Shown: one piece after another, positions 47,658-56,699 of the stretch
How the letters are laid out: each line of letters opens with the position of its first letter
Position numbering within the stretch: the first letter of the stretch is position 1
Assembly: GCA_963678705.1 (NCBI GenBank)
Contig: CAVMBN010000126.1
Span: 434,001 to 498,000, forward strand
Length of the DNA: 64,000 bases
Source: Panorpa germanica
Lineage: Eukaryota; Arthropoda; Insecta; Mecoptera; Panorpidae
Reading direction: 5' to 3'
Notes under the pieces: model-generated
What the model was told of the DNA's origin: nothing
What the model saw: the letters and a program-made list of their open reading frames with translations, nothing else
Databases searched by the model: none
Position numbers and translations under genes: made by a program

Positions 47658-47876
47658 TCAAGAACTAATATCTAAACTATGTATTGTTTTTAATTCTGTA
47701 ATTAATGTTGCAATTTTTTTATTTACTTCAATAAAGTTATTAATATAAGCATCATGAATATCTTTCTCTACAGCTTTTAAACGTCTATCTATAATAATTA
47801 AATCATTTTTTAATACTGTTTCGTGCCGAGTAATTTTTTTCTTATGTATATGTACTCCAAATTTGTTAATAGTCAT
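47658..47876 (-). CDS. Small Polinton protein, 72 aa, unassigned
   Basis: ATG 47876 to TGA 47658. Begins MTINKFGVHIHKKKITRHE and continues as a likely helical, coiled-coil-like stretch (LKAVEKDIHDAYIN...KKIATLITELK). It lies 22 bp upstream of integrase and 56 bp downstream of the DUF8207-like gene, all on the minus strand, so they could share transcripts. No catalytic motif. Its intact frame in a decaying element supports a real gene. Confidence 0.6.
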   Translation of the reverse strand: MTINKFGVHIHKKKITRHETVLKNDLIIIDRRLKAVEKDIHDAYINNFIEVNKKIATLITELKTIHSLDISS

Positions 47877-47932
47877 GTTACTTACATGAGTAGTTATAAA
47901 TTAATGAAAAAGAAGGGAATGTGTTTAAGTAT

Positions 47933-49249
47933 TTATATAATAATATTAGCTTCTTTTAATTCTTCAACTATTGAAATATGTTCATTGTCATGTGATGTAT
48001 TGCCCGCCATTTTTGAACTAATAAGTAGTTGTAATCTTTCAACTAATTCATTTGGGTCATCCCAGTAAATGAAATCCTTTTGATTATTGTTTAAAGTCAT
48101 AAAGTTTGGTATTAAATTGCCACCTCCTAAACGTTTATTATTTTGTAAACCAACTGAAGTCATAAAGTTTGGTATTAAATTGCCACCTCCTAAACGTTTA
48201 TTATTTTGTAAACCAACTGAAGACGTATTCTGCAAAAGTCTTGATCGAACGTTTTGTAATCTTTCTGAAGAATATGGTGTTGAAGACGCTGGGGCACTTA
48301 ATTTTGTTTGAGGAGGAAATAATAGCGATATAATTTTTTTATATTTTATACCTTTGTTAGATTTAATTTTACCATTAGGTAAATATAATGTTCTATGTGC
48401 ATTTGTATCAGTTAAAATTGTTTTATAATCCTCTAAATCTTCCTCACTATAAATATTTGCGCTTGGATCTATTTTAAAAAGCAATTCATATAATCCGGGG
48501 GATGACTTATATTTTTTATTTCCTATTATAATACCCTCTTTATTAAACGTAACCAGTGTTTTTCCTAATATTAAATTACCATCTTCTAAATTTATACCAA
48601 ATGTATGATCAAATATACTTGGATCACCTTCTCGTCTATTAAAATCAATTAAATATTGAAAGGCGTATTTATCAACTTGTTTTTTATAATTTTCTTCAAC
48701 TTCAGACAGTTTTATAGATGTCTTAAATAAGTTTGAATCATGTACTCTACTATATTCTAAGGGTTCATTTGATTCAAAAACTTCATCATCTAACTGACTA
48801 AGTTCCATTGTTGGTTCTTTAGCTAATGTTAAATCATTTTGCTGTTCTGGTATAAATGTAGTGTCTAGGGGTTCTTTTAACATGTTATTTAACTTAGATT
48901 TAATTGTTTTAACCTTGAAATCATACGGTTTTGTATCAATATCTTGTTTGATTGGTTGCGCTAATTTAATATTAAAAGTACTTTTATTAGCTAGTATATT
49001 TAGTGGTGTAGTTATTGGTTCAAGCTGTTTGTCAAAGTACCTTTGTGCCTCAGATTCTCCTAGTTTTAATGCGAGATACTTTTGTCTTATAGAATCGCTT
49101 GATTTAATAATATCGCGTGTTAATTTTTTATCTTCATCATTAGTCATATTGCTTATTATTTTACGTTTACTATTCCTTTTTTTAAATCTGGTAGGAGGAG
49201 TCTTTATTTTAACCACAGTATTTTTTGCACGCTTCTTTGATTTAAACAT
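47933..49249 (-). CDS. DUF8207-like Polinton protein
   Basis: The first ATG in frame is 49249, giving about 438 codons. A basic N-terminus (KSKKRAKNTVVKIKTPPTRF) suggests nuclear or DNA association. The middle is helical and charged. A conserved block (FDHTFGINLEDGNLILGK, KKYKSSPGLYELLFK, LEDYKTILTDTNAHRTLY) matches what I know as DUF8207, a domain often found in insect Polinton neighbourhoods; the function is unknown. The C-terminal part carries a 21-residue tandem duplication. The frame is intact. The upstream region contains an array of ACGT motifs that may be its promoter. Confidence 0.7.
   Translation of the reverse strand: MFKSKKRAKNTVVKIKTPPTRFKKRNSKRKIISNMTNDEDKKLTRDIIKSSDSIRQKYLALKLGESEAQRYFDKQLEPITTPLNILANKSTFNIKLAQPIKQDIDTKPYDFKVKTIKSKLNNMLKEPLDTTFIPEQQNDLTLAKEPTMELSQLDDEVFESNEPLEYSRVHDSNLFKTSIKLSEVEENYKKQVDKYAFQYLIDFNRREGDPSIFDHTFGINLEDGNLILGKTLVTFNKEGIIIGNKKYKSSPGLYELLFKIDPSANIYSEEDLEDYKTILTDTNAHRTLYLPNGKIKSNKGIKYKKIISLLFPPQTKLSAPASSTPYSSERLQNVRSRLLQNTSSVGLQNNKRLGGGNLIPNFMTSVGLQNNKRLGGGNLIPNFMTLNNNQKDFIYWDDPNELVERLQLLISSKMAGNTSHDNEHISIVEELKEANIII
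48089..48216 (-). repeat. 63-bp in-frame tandem duplication in the DUF8207-like gene
   Basis: Two near-identical copies of 63 bp encode SVGLQNNKRLGGGNLIPNFM twice. Confidence 0.85.
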
Positions 49250-49261
49250 GGTTACATGCAA

Positions 49262-49485
49262 ACTTTATGCAACTTGAACGTAATGGGAACGTAATTTGAA
49301 CGTAAATTAAACGTAATGGGAACGTAATGGGAACGTAATCAATGTAATTTGAACGTAAATTAAACGTAATGGGAACGTAATCACTGTAATTTGAACGTAA
49401 ATTCAACGTAATGGGAACGTAATCAATGTAATTTGAACGTAAATTCAACGTAATGGGAACGTAATTAATGTAATTTGAACGTATT
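49262..49485. repeat. Array of GAACGTAATGGGAACGTAAT motifs
   Basis: A unit of about 50 bp made of GAACGTAA, GGGAACGTAAT and CAATGTAATTT recurs about four times directly upstream of the minus-strand DUF8207-like gene. Related ACGT motifs lie beside the right TIR near 57690. Promoter or protein-binding array is an inference. Confidence 0.7.
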
Positions 49486-49558
49486 CAATGTTTATTAGGA
49501 TAATAAATGCATGTTATTATGAAGATGGTTACCTCAACACTGATTATTATTGTAAAGG

Positions 49559-50260
49559 TTACTTGGTTATATCTAAAAACATATCAAATCCTTTTCTGTA
49601 TCGCCCTTTATTTAAGTCACTATTTTTATCTATTACCATAAAGGAATATTTATTTGAATCCCAACATAAATTACAAACATGTTTAAACTCTAGAAAACTT
49701 GGAAAGTCAAAGTTAACATGATCATCATATATATGCTTTAAATTTAAGTCATCTTGCTTGAATAATATAATAAAATTAGTATTATCCCGTATTAATTGCT
49801 TTGGAATTTTGCTGTAAGTCTGACATAAATAGAAAGAGTCTATCAAATTATGACGGCCCATGCTAAAAAAATTTCGAATATTATTTTGTTTATCGCAAGC
49901 AACATCATCAAATATGAATATAGAATTTGGGCTAGCATCTTCAGGTCTAATAATCTCTTCATTGTCAGTGTATGTATAGTATCCCATACCATTAATATTC
50001 TTCATAATTTGTTGTAATATTTTAAATTTTGGTTGATATAAAGATTTTGAATAAATGTATATATTTTTAAATCGCAACCCATTTGGATGTTCAATTAGAT
50101 TAAACATAACATTAGTTTTTCCACAGTTTGAAGGTCCACAAATAATGCATCTAATGTCGTTTGGTAAAAGTGATCCATGTTTTGAATTATTAGTGTAATT
50201 ATTACTTTGATTATCTACATTCTTTACAGAAAGAGTTTGTTTTTGCTTTAGAAACTTCAT
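49559..50260 (-). CDS. Polinton genome-packaging ATPase (FtsK/HerA type)
   Basis: 233 aa, intact frame from ATG 50260. Walker A is IICGPSNCGKTNV (about residues 38-50) and Walker B SIFIFDDV (about 111-118); an arginine-containing segment RNFFSMGRHN follows. Length and order fit the A32/FtsK-HerA ATPases that pump DNA into the capsid of Polintons and related viruses. Divergent from the phospholipase gene, with a 105-bp duplicated promoter region between them. Confidence 0.92.
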   Translation of the reverse strand: MKFLKQKQTLSVKNVDNQSNNYTNNSKHGSLLPNDIRCIICGPSNCGKTNVMFNLIEHPNGLRFKNIYIYSKSLYQPKFKILQQIMKNINGMGYYTYTDNEEIIRPEDASPNSIFIFDDVACDKQNNIRNFFSMGRHNLIDSFYLCQTYSKIPKQLIRDNTNFIILFKQDDLNLKHIYDDHVNFDFPSFLEFKHVCNLCWDSNKYSFMVIDKNSDLNKGRYRKGFDMFLDITK

Positions 50261-50280
50261 TGTTTAACCAGGCATGTGTT

Positions 50281-50490
50281 ATAAACTAATGGAATACATT
50301 TTAAATGTTTAATCTTTATATATGAAAATATTATAAAGTATAAAATTGGATGATAGCACATACTTTGGTCAGTATGATAAAAGTAATAAACTAATAGAAT
50401 ACATTTTAAATGTTTAATCTTTATATATGAAAATAATATAAAGTATAAAATTGGATGATAGCACATACTTTGGTCAGTATGATAAAAGTA
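50281..50490. repeat. 105-bp duplicated divergent promoter region
   Basis: ATAAACTAATNGAATACATT begins at 50281 and 50386, and each copy runs through TACTTTGGTCAGTATGATAAAAGTAA. Copy 2 ends in the start of the phospholipase gene; copy 1 carries the same ATG followed five codons later by a stop. Confidence 0.88.
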
Positions 50491-50895
50491 AAGAAAGGTG
50501 ATGGTCTTATTGATAAACTAATCAATAAATTACCTTTTGAGTTGCACTTGCCTGGATACAACTATTGCGGTCCTGGAACACGTTTAATAGAACGTTTAAA
50601 CCGAGGAGATCAAGCAGTTAATGCATTGGACTCAGCTTGCAAAGAACATGACATTGCATATCACCGCTATAAAGATTTAAGTAAAAGACACGTAGCTGAT
50701 AAAATACTGATTGAGAAAGCTTGGAAGCAATATTTTTCTAAAGATTCAAAGTTAAGTGAACGTTTAGCATCATTACTTGTTGCTAATATCATGAATATAA
50801 AAACCAAACTTGGAATGGGGTTGAAACGAAATAAAAAAATTAAAAAGAAGAAAATAAAGGGTAGCGGAAAGGTCAAGCATAGTATGGCAGCATAA
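50479..50895 (+). CDS. Parvovirus-like phospholipase A2 protein
   Basis: Likely start ATG 50479, 138 codons. The N-terminal half has a calcium-loop-like YNYCGPGTRL and the catalytic ALDSACKEHDIAYHRY (His-Asp pair), the layout of the phospholipase A2 domain in parvovirus VP1 and in adintovirus virion proteins. The C-terminal half is very basic (KRNKKIKKKKIKGSGK), fitting DNA or membrane contact. In the virus families that have it, this domain is thought to help particles leave endosomes. The frame ends with TAA 50893-50895; a short coding-like stretch continues to about 50938 before a frame change, so the gene may once have been longer. Confidence 0.85.
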   Translation: MIKVKKGDGLIDKLINKLPFELHLPGYNYCGPGTRLIERLNRGDQAVNALDSACKEHDIAYHRYKDLSKRHVADKILIEKAWKQYFSKDSKLSERLASLLVANIMNIKTKLGMGLKRNKKIKKKKIKGSGKVKHSMAA

Positions 50896-50941
50896 AAGAA
50901 AGCTATTCTTAATGCTCGTGGTGCGCTAAAAAATACTTTAA

Positions 50942-51325
50942 AATTACCCTGATAATCCTAAGAGTGTGTCAAAAGCTATTAAAATTGCATCACAAGCCGC
51001 AAAACAATCAATTAATAAAAAGTCAAAATTTAAAGTTAATAAACTAAGAATAATTCCTATACCAAAAGTAGGTAATTTTCTACCATTTCTAATTCCATTA
51101 TTTGCGGGATTATCAGCACTAGGTGGATTGGCAGGTGGTGTTGCAGGTGTTGCAAAAGCAATAAATGAGGCAAAGGATGCAAAAAAAATGTTAGCAGAAA
51201 CTCAAAAACATAACCAAACTATGGAGGAAATTGCTATTGGAAAATCTGGCAAAGGAATTTATTTAAAACCTTATAAAAAAGGGTTAGGATTATATATTAA
51301 TCCGTATCCAAAAAACTTTCGTTGA
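50942..51325 (+). CDS. Hydrophobic-core virion-type protein, start uncertain
   Basis: The open frame starts after TAA 50939-50941 and has no upstream ATG; the first possible alternative start is GTG 50966. It begins basic (SQAAKQSINKKSKFKVNKLR), then a 35-residue hydrophobic, glycine- and alanine-rich segment (FLPFLIPLFAGLSALGGLAG), then a helical stretch and a tail rich in Tyr, Lys and Pro. This resembles the membrane-active or core proteins encoded between phospholipase and protease in adintovirus-type elements. It may be the former C-terminal part of the preceding gene. Confidence 0.55.
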   Translation, partial: NYPDNPKSVSKAIKIASQAAKQSINKKSKFKVNKLRIIPIPKVGNFLPFLIPLFAGLSALGGLAGGVAGVAKAINEAKDAKKMLAETQKHNQTMEEIAIGKSGKGIYLKPYKKGLGLYINPYPKNFR

Positions 51326-51696
51326 AGCTACCTAAACGAGCCCTTACTGATGTTGATTTAAGAAAATATGCCAAGAAATTTAATATCCCTCACTTTAGAG
51401 GGGTATTCATGAGAAATGATTTGCCTAAAAAAATGTATATAAATGAAAGTGGTATAATAAATTTAGATGATAAAACATCAGTAGGAACACATTGGGTAGC
51501 TTACATAAAAAGAAATAAAAATATTTTATATTTTGATAGTTTTGGTAACCTTCAACCTCCAATAGAAGCAATTGAATACTTTAAAAATAATACTATTCAA
51601 TATAACTATGATAGATTTCAAAAATTTAATACTGTAAATTGTGGACATTTATGCTTACACTTTTTGTATTCAAATTCTTATATTTATAATAAATAA
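51322..51696 (+). CDS. Adenovirus-type cysteine protease
   Basis: 124 codons. The conserved N-terminal part begins at TTG 51322, overlapping the previous stop; the first ATG is 51409, which would drop residues that look conserved (FNIPHFRGVFM). The catalytic layout is visible: His in VGTHWVAYIKR, Asp in YFDSFGNLQPP, and Cys in NTVNCGHLCLHFLY with a preceding Asn. In adenoviruses and Polintons this enzyme matures capsid precursors. It may lack a normal start, which would be a further lesion. Confidence 0.88.
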   Translation: MKLPKRALTDVDLRKYAKKFNIPHFRGVFMRNDLPKKMYINESGIINLDDKTSVGTHWVAYIKRNKNILYFDSFGNLQPPIEAIEYFKNNTIQYNYDRFQKFNTVNCGHLCLHFLYSNSYIYNK

Positions 51697-51783
51697 TATA
51701 TTGCTATAAATACCTGAGTTTTATTTTTAATTTGTTATTACTATAACTAAGCTTATCGTGAAAGGATTTTTAAATAAATAATA

Positions 51784-52521
51784 ATGTCTATGACATTTAC
51801 AATTATTGGAAATAAATCCGTATTAAGCGCCGATATTTTCCCTCCTATAGATTTGTACGATGAACAGTTTGAATTGGGAATAGTCGACTTTCAGACATTT
51901 AATTCAATACCAAACATTGACGACACTAACAATAAATTTTATTATGGAGATGGTAAAGTTATTTCAATACCAGTGGGTTCATATGAATTGGAAGATATTC
52001 AGGAATATTTAAGGTTAAGCATTGGTGATTCTAGAGTAATAAAACACAACAGCGAATTTAAGGACAAAACTGATAAGCAAATAAAAGAAGTATTTTTAAA
52101 TTTAACTGCAAATACAAATACCCTTCAAAGTGAGATAATATGTACTGAAAAAATAGATTTTTCGAAAGAAAATTGTATTGGTTCATTACTAGGATTTAAT
52201 AAGCAAGTATTAGAACCTAATAAATTACATGTATCTAACTTACTGGTAAACATTATTAATGTAAATAACATACGTATTGAATGTAATATTACATCCGGTT
52301 CCTATCTAAACGGACGTTTAGTACACACAATTCATGAGTTTTCACCTGCAGTTCCACCAGGATATAAGATAATAGAAATTCCAAAGCAAATCATTTATCT
52401 TCCAATCGTTGTACAGAAAATAGATAATATTTCTATAAAAATTGTTAATGAAGAAGGTGAACTTATCAATTTTAGAAAAGAAAAAATTTCCTGCAGATTG
52501 CACATACGAAAGATTCAATAA
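51784..52521 (+). CDS. Minor capsid (penton-type) protein
   Basis: 245 aa, ATG 51784, intact. Its position between protease and major capsid, its length, and a beta-rich composition with the SYELEDIQEYL and GSLLGFNKQVL blocks match the single-jelly-roll minor capsid protein of Polintons, which forms the vertices. The stop overlaps the start of the small 48-aa gene. Confidence 0.82.
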   Translation: MSMTFTIIGNKSVLSADIFPPIDLYDEQFELGIVDFQTFNSIPNIDDTNNKFYYGDGKVISIPVGSYELEDIQEYLRLSIGDSRVIKHNSEFKDKTDKQIKEVFLNLTANTNTLQSEIICTEKIDFSKENCIGSLLGFNKQVLEPNKLHVSNLLVNIINVNNIRIECNITSGSYLNGRLVHTIHEFSPAVPPGYKIIEIPKQIIYLPIVVQKIDNISIKIVNEEGELINFRKEKISCRLHIRKIQ

Positions 52522-52667
52522 TGGGTATATGTCATAATTTAAAAACAATATATAATTCGTCGTTTAATCAAACTCAGCGTAGTCCAACCAAGCCTTTTAA
52601 GAGGACACCATTAAAAAATAAACAGTTTCTTAAGTCGTTAGGATTTAAAATAAATACTCTACAATGA
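52521..52667 (+). CDS. 48-aa protein between minor and major capsid genes
   Basis: ATG 52521 begins at the last base of the minor capsid stop codon, and TGA 52665-52667 overlaps the major capsid ATG (ATGA). It begins MGICHNLK and ends FLKSLGFKINTLQ, and is basic. Overlaps at both ends are typical of a compact translated cluster. A Gly at position 2 and Cys at 4 could be acylated (inference). I do not know a named family. Confidence 0.6.
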   Translation: MGICHNLKTIYNSSFNQTQRSPTKPFKRTPLKNKQFLKSLGFKINTLQ

Positions 52668-53869
52668 CCGCTCATATGCTTAATATTGAAGATAAAATCG
52701 TTTTCGATGAATCTATAAGTCAATATGAGATACATACATATAATCCATATTCTACAACTACTTTTGAAAATAATGACGAAATCCGTATCCCAATAAATCA
52801 ACATAATGTTTTTACTTTACCATCTGAATCATATTTATATATTGAAGGCAAGACAAAATACACAACAAAAGCTACACCAGTCTTCATACTAAATGGCATT
52901 CTATATTTGTTTGAAACTATAAGATATGAAAAAAATTCTGTTGAAATTGATTCAAATAGAAATCCTGGTATAACATCTACTATGAAAGGTTATGTTTCGC
53001 ATAACAATAACGATATTCATGTTCAAAATTTTGGCTGGTGTGATAAGAATACCAATATAATAGATAAAAATGGAAACTTCAGTGTATGTATTCCTCTTAA
53101 AACGATATTTGGTTTTTGTGAAGATTTCGAAAAAATTATTTTACCAGTAAAGCATGAATTAATATTAGTTCGATCAAAAAACGATAATAACGCTATTTGG
53201 ATAGAAGAACTAAAAGATGTATTACCAAAAGTTGTCATTGAAAAGATTTCTTGGCGAATGCCCCACGTTCAAGTCTCAGACAAAAAGAAATTGGATTTAT
53301 TACAAACAATAGAACGTGATAGATCATTATATATTGGTTTTCGAGCGTGGGAACTATACGAATATCCTGCCTTGTCAAGTTCAACAAATCAAACCTGGTC
53401 AATAAAAACAACTACATCTCTTGAAAAACCACGTTATGTCATATTAGGATTACAAAGGGAATCTAAAAATGACATTACAAAGGATATGAGTAAATTTGAT
53501 ACTTGTAATTTAAGAAATGTAAAATTATATTTAAATTCTGAAATATACCCATACGACAACTTGAACTTGGATTATAATAATAATAAATATTCGGTAGCCT
53601 ATGAAATGTATGCAAATTTTTAAAAATCTTACTATGATAAAAATCCAAACCCTGTTTTAAATTTAAAAGATTTTAAAGAAAAAGCACCCCTAATAGTTAT
53701 AGATTGTTCGAAACAAAACGAATTTCTAAAATCTGCCCCAGTGGATACTAGACTTGAATTAGAAACATCAGAAATGATTGTTGGTTTGGTTCGCGCCTTT
53801 GCCCTAATTATACACGACAAAATTATTGAGTATAAACCTTTATCTGGAATTGTTAATAAAATTACATAA
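52664..53869 (+). pseudogene. Major capsid protein, double jelly roll, one stop
   Basis: ATG 52664. One frame of 401 codons to TAA 53867-53869, broken by TAA 53621-53623 about 82 codons before the end, with no frameshift. The start (HMLNIEDKIVFDESISQYEI), the EIRIPINQHNVFTLPSESYL block and RNVKLYLNSEIYPY are typical of Polinton major capsid proteins, which form the pseudo-hexameric shell. Loss of the last strands would prevent normal folding. Confidence 0.88.
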
Positions 53870-53932
53870 ATAATGTTTATAAGAACTAGTATATGTAAAA
53901 CCATCAAAGAATAATCACCTGCAAACGCAAGA

Positions 53933-54307
53933 ATGAATTCAAATTTTTTAAATAAATATGAAGAAGTTTCGAAAACGATTTCAAAAGTTGGAGCTGTTTT
54001 AAAAAAATATAAAGAAAATGAGTGTTTACTAGAAAATCTTACTGATGAAGAATTACATTATTTACCGACAGAGTTCTTTTTGCATTATATAATGTTTTCC
54101 ACCGATATTGAACAAAACTGGAACCGGCTTCCAATACATTTAAAAGAAGATCACTATATGCAGGGGCGTCGATTATGCTACAAACATTATAACAAAGGAA
54201 GAATACAAAGAGATGGACCTCCATGTCAAATAAGAAACTGTTGTTATTGTAATTTTAATTTATATTATGATTCTAATGGAAATAGTTATACCTTAATAAA
54301 TAAATAA
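53933..54307 (+). CDS. 124-aa Polinton protein, unassigned
   Basis: ATG 53933, intact. Helical N-terminal half (VSKTISKVGAVLKKYKENEC) and a C-terminal half with Cys and His (LCYKHYNKG, PPCQIRNCCYCNFNLYY) that could bind zinc. Last gene of the plus-strand capsid cluster, 63 bp after the major capsid stop. Not recognised. Confidence 0.6.
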   Translation: MNSNFLNKYEEVSKTISKVGAVLKKYKENECLLENLTDEELHYLPTEFFLHYIMFSTDIEQNWNRLPIHLKEDHYMQGRRLCYKHYNKGRIQRDGPPCQIRNCCYCNFNLYYDSNGNSYTLINK

Positions 54308-54387
54308 ATAAATATACCTTAATAAATAAAATACATGTTCTTTCATTTATAAAATTTTATTTATATACACTCTATACATATTTACAA
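54308..54387. terminator. Convergent poly(A) region
   Basis: Repeated AATAAATAAATA on the plus strand and TTTATTTATA for the minus strand lie between convergent genes. Confidence 0.45.
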
Positions 54388-55119
54388 TTATACATATTTA
54401 TTAGCTTTTTCTTGTATTTGAGTCTTAAGTAAGTCTATACAAAGCGCCTTAATTTCTAAGCTTAGTAACTTTACATTCATATTTGATGATATATTAGTAA
54501 ACAATTTATAGTAATTTAATTCTATGTTATTAATGTTATTTAAAACGAAATTTTCATAAAAGTATTTGTTATGGTTTTTATAATTTATTTCATTACTTTC
54601 TATTAGTAAAGAAAACAACTTATTCTCCACTTCATTAAAAATATTCAATGCAGACTTTGACCATGCCGTAAGTTGATTTAAAGAAAACGTAATGCACTCT
54701 GCTAACTGCATAAGTTTCTGCCAAGACTCTATTTGCATGTATACAGATGATCTTGGACCATTATCTGCCAAAATTGATTTAAGGTGATAATTTTGCTCGA
54801 TAACCATAGTCGGTTTTTCATACAAAGTTTGAAAATGAATTGTACATTTTGACAATACAATACATGGTTGCTCCAGATATGTTATTATTCCATTAAAATA
54901 ATTGGAAATACTGGCTTTGTTATTTAAAATAATTTCCCAGTCATTTTGTGATAAATTTACATACTGCTCGTTAAACTTTTCAATCACACAAACACTCTCA
55001 CAAAAATTATTTGCTTTTAAAGCAACTGTAATTTGCTTAGTTTTACTTGTATTTAAAAAATATGAGCACTTAAGCAAATATATTGGATTTATGAAATCAA
55101 CTTTATTTAATGACTCCAT
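54388..55119 (-). CDS. 243-aa Polinton protein, unassigned
   Basis: The first ATG on the minus strand is 55119 (MESLNKVDFINPIYLLKC). The frame is intact. The segment LEQPCIVLSKCTIHFQTLYE...SSVYMQIESWQKLMQLAECI reads like a mixed sheet-helix domain of about 90 residues; the C-terminal 80 residues are helical. A single-strand DNA-binding protein is one possibility because Polintons need one, but no motif proves it. Confidence 0.55.
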   Translation of the reverse strand: MESLNKVDFINPIYLLKCSYFLNTSKTKQITVALKANNFCESVCVIEKFNEQYVNLSQNDWEIILNNKASISNYFNGIITYLEQPCIVLSKCTIHFQTLYEKPTMVIEQNYHLKSILADNGPRSSVYMQIESWQKLMQLAECITFSLNQLTAWSKSALNIFNEVENKLFSLLIESNEINYKNHNKYFYENFVLNNINNIELNYYKLFTNISSNMNVKLLSLEIKALCIDLLKTQIQEKANKYV

Positions 55120-55167
55120 TGCATAAAAAATATATATGATCAATTACGCTACAATTTTAAATTGTAA

Positions 55168-55930
55168 CTAAATAAAATTAAAATTGTCATGACTTTTATA
55201 TGCTTTCGAAATTACTCTTTTACCTCCCCCTCCTACTTCTAAATTATAAATATTAGTAACTCTATTAAATCTATTTTTTCGTTCCTGTAATTTTTTAAAA
55301 TATGAACTAGTTTTGTTATCTTTTTTTCTAATTCTTTCTGATTTTAATTCATTTTTAAATATATTTAAATTTAAACGTTTAACTACTTTTAAAATATAAT
55401 CCTGATTGACCGGTGAATGTAATTTTAAATTTTGTAAAATTTCCAAATATAAAATAGAATTTATATTAAAATCAATAATTTCATTGAAAGATAATTTTTT
55501 TAATTTTTGAGTGGTACAATGATCATAAGAACTATTATATTTACCAGTACCTAAAACTTTTAAAATATTTTTCCAACATGTATGACCTACATCACTCTTT
55601 ATATAAAACTGATACTTAAATTCAAAATTTTCTCTAAGGATTAATTCAGTTGAAGCCAATTGGCTAATTGTATATCCTATACTTAAAAAATCTTTATAAT
55701 TATCTATTAAGTGATATTCCTCGCTTTCCCTTAAGTATTGAATCCAATGTTTATGGCAAAACTATAAAAAAAAGAAAATTTGCAATAGTTATATACATTA
55801 ATGCGGATATCACATACACAGAAGAAAAACTCACCGATTTTCCCGAAACTGTTACAATGTTTACACATGTATATAAAATATTTTGATCAAAATTAACTAC
55901 TGCAACACAATAGTTCTCAAAGTCACTCAT
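55168..55930 (-). CDS. Spliced 229-aa Polinton protein
   Basis: Minus strand. Exon 1 is 55930-55835 (ATG, 32 codons, ending VTVSGKS), a 73-bp intron 55834-55762 has GTGAGT and TATAG, and exon 2 is 55761-55168. The two exons join in phase 0 without a stop. Exon 2 begins FCHKHWIQYLRESEEYHLID; the next part is helical, and the C-terminus is basic with a glycine run (EVGGGGKRVISKAYKS). Exon 2 alone has no ATG near its start, which favours splicing. Function not recognised. Confidence 0.65.
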
Positions 55931-56027
55931 TGTTTTACAATGTTTACACGTACAATTACTGTATAAAATAAGTATTTTTTAAACGTAATTTATATATATA
56001 TAATAGTCCCCACTATAAATATAGCTT

Positions 56028-56047
56028 AAAAAAAAAAAAAAAAAAAA
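56028..56047. repeat. 20-nt A run
   Basis: Homopolymer in the 285-bp gap between two minus-strand genes. Nothing else was seen in the gap. Confidence 0.8.
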
Positions 56048-56215
56048 TTTTGTGCCCATATTTGGTTAAGTCATGCAATTTTGTATTCATATTGTTCAAG
56101 TCATGTAAATTCAATGGATGAATTAGCACCCTTATACTTTATGAATTATCCTTATTTGGATATATTTTCTATGTACAATAAAATTTACAATCTATTAGTA
56201 ATTAGTGCAATAAAA

Positions 56216-56629
56216 TTAATCATTAAGAATCCAATCAAGTGAGTCTTGGCTCTCATATCCAGGGTCTCCAAATTCAGATATAAAAAGTAACCCGGCTCTA
56301 AAAGTTTCACAGAAATTATTCTGATTGATTATAATTTCATCAAAGAATTTAAATTGATTAAACATACTTAAATCTATTAACAAATGACACTGTAATCCAC
56401 AATTTAACTTTAAATCAATGCCTAAATTAAATTTATTTGGTATATATATTATGTTTAAATATATCTTGCTTATATTATCAATTAATATCAATAATAACAA
56501 TTCTTTTCTATCTAAAAATAAATTAAAATTTACTTCAATATTTAATAGTCTAGGTAAAATAAACATATGTTCACCTTCATTTATTTCAAACAATAAACGT
56601 GGAGAAAAATTTTTAATATACATTTTCAT
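56216..56629 (-). CDS. 137-aa Polinton protein, unassigned
   Basis: ATG 56629, intact. Rich in Leu, Ile and Asn, with a beta-like pattern (LLLLILIDNISKIYLNIIYI) and an acidic C-terminus (FGDPGYESQDSLDWILND). No motif recognised. Confidence 0.55.
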   Translation of the reverse strand: MKMYIKNFSPRLLFEINEGEHMFILPRLLNIEVNFNLFLDRKELLLLILIDNISKIYLNIIYIPNKFNLGIDLKLNCGLQCHLLIDLSMFNQFKFFDEIIINQNNFCETFRAGLLFISEFGDPGYESQDSLDWILND

Positions 56630-56699
56630 AAAAATACGCTTAACTTAATCTTAATACAATCAATCACTTCCAATTTTAGTACTTTTCTATAATCACTGA

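Noticed and set aside
49242..49448. 68-codon repetitive frame upstream of the DUF8207-like gene
   Set aside because: It reads through the ACGT motif array; repeats explain it fully.
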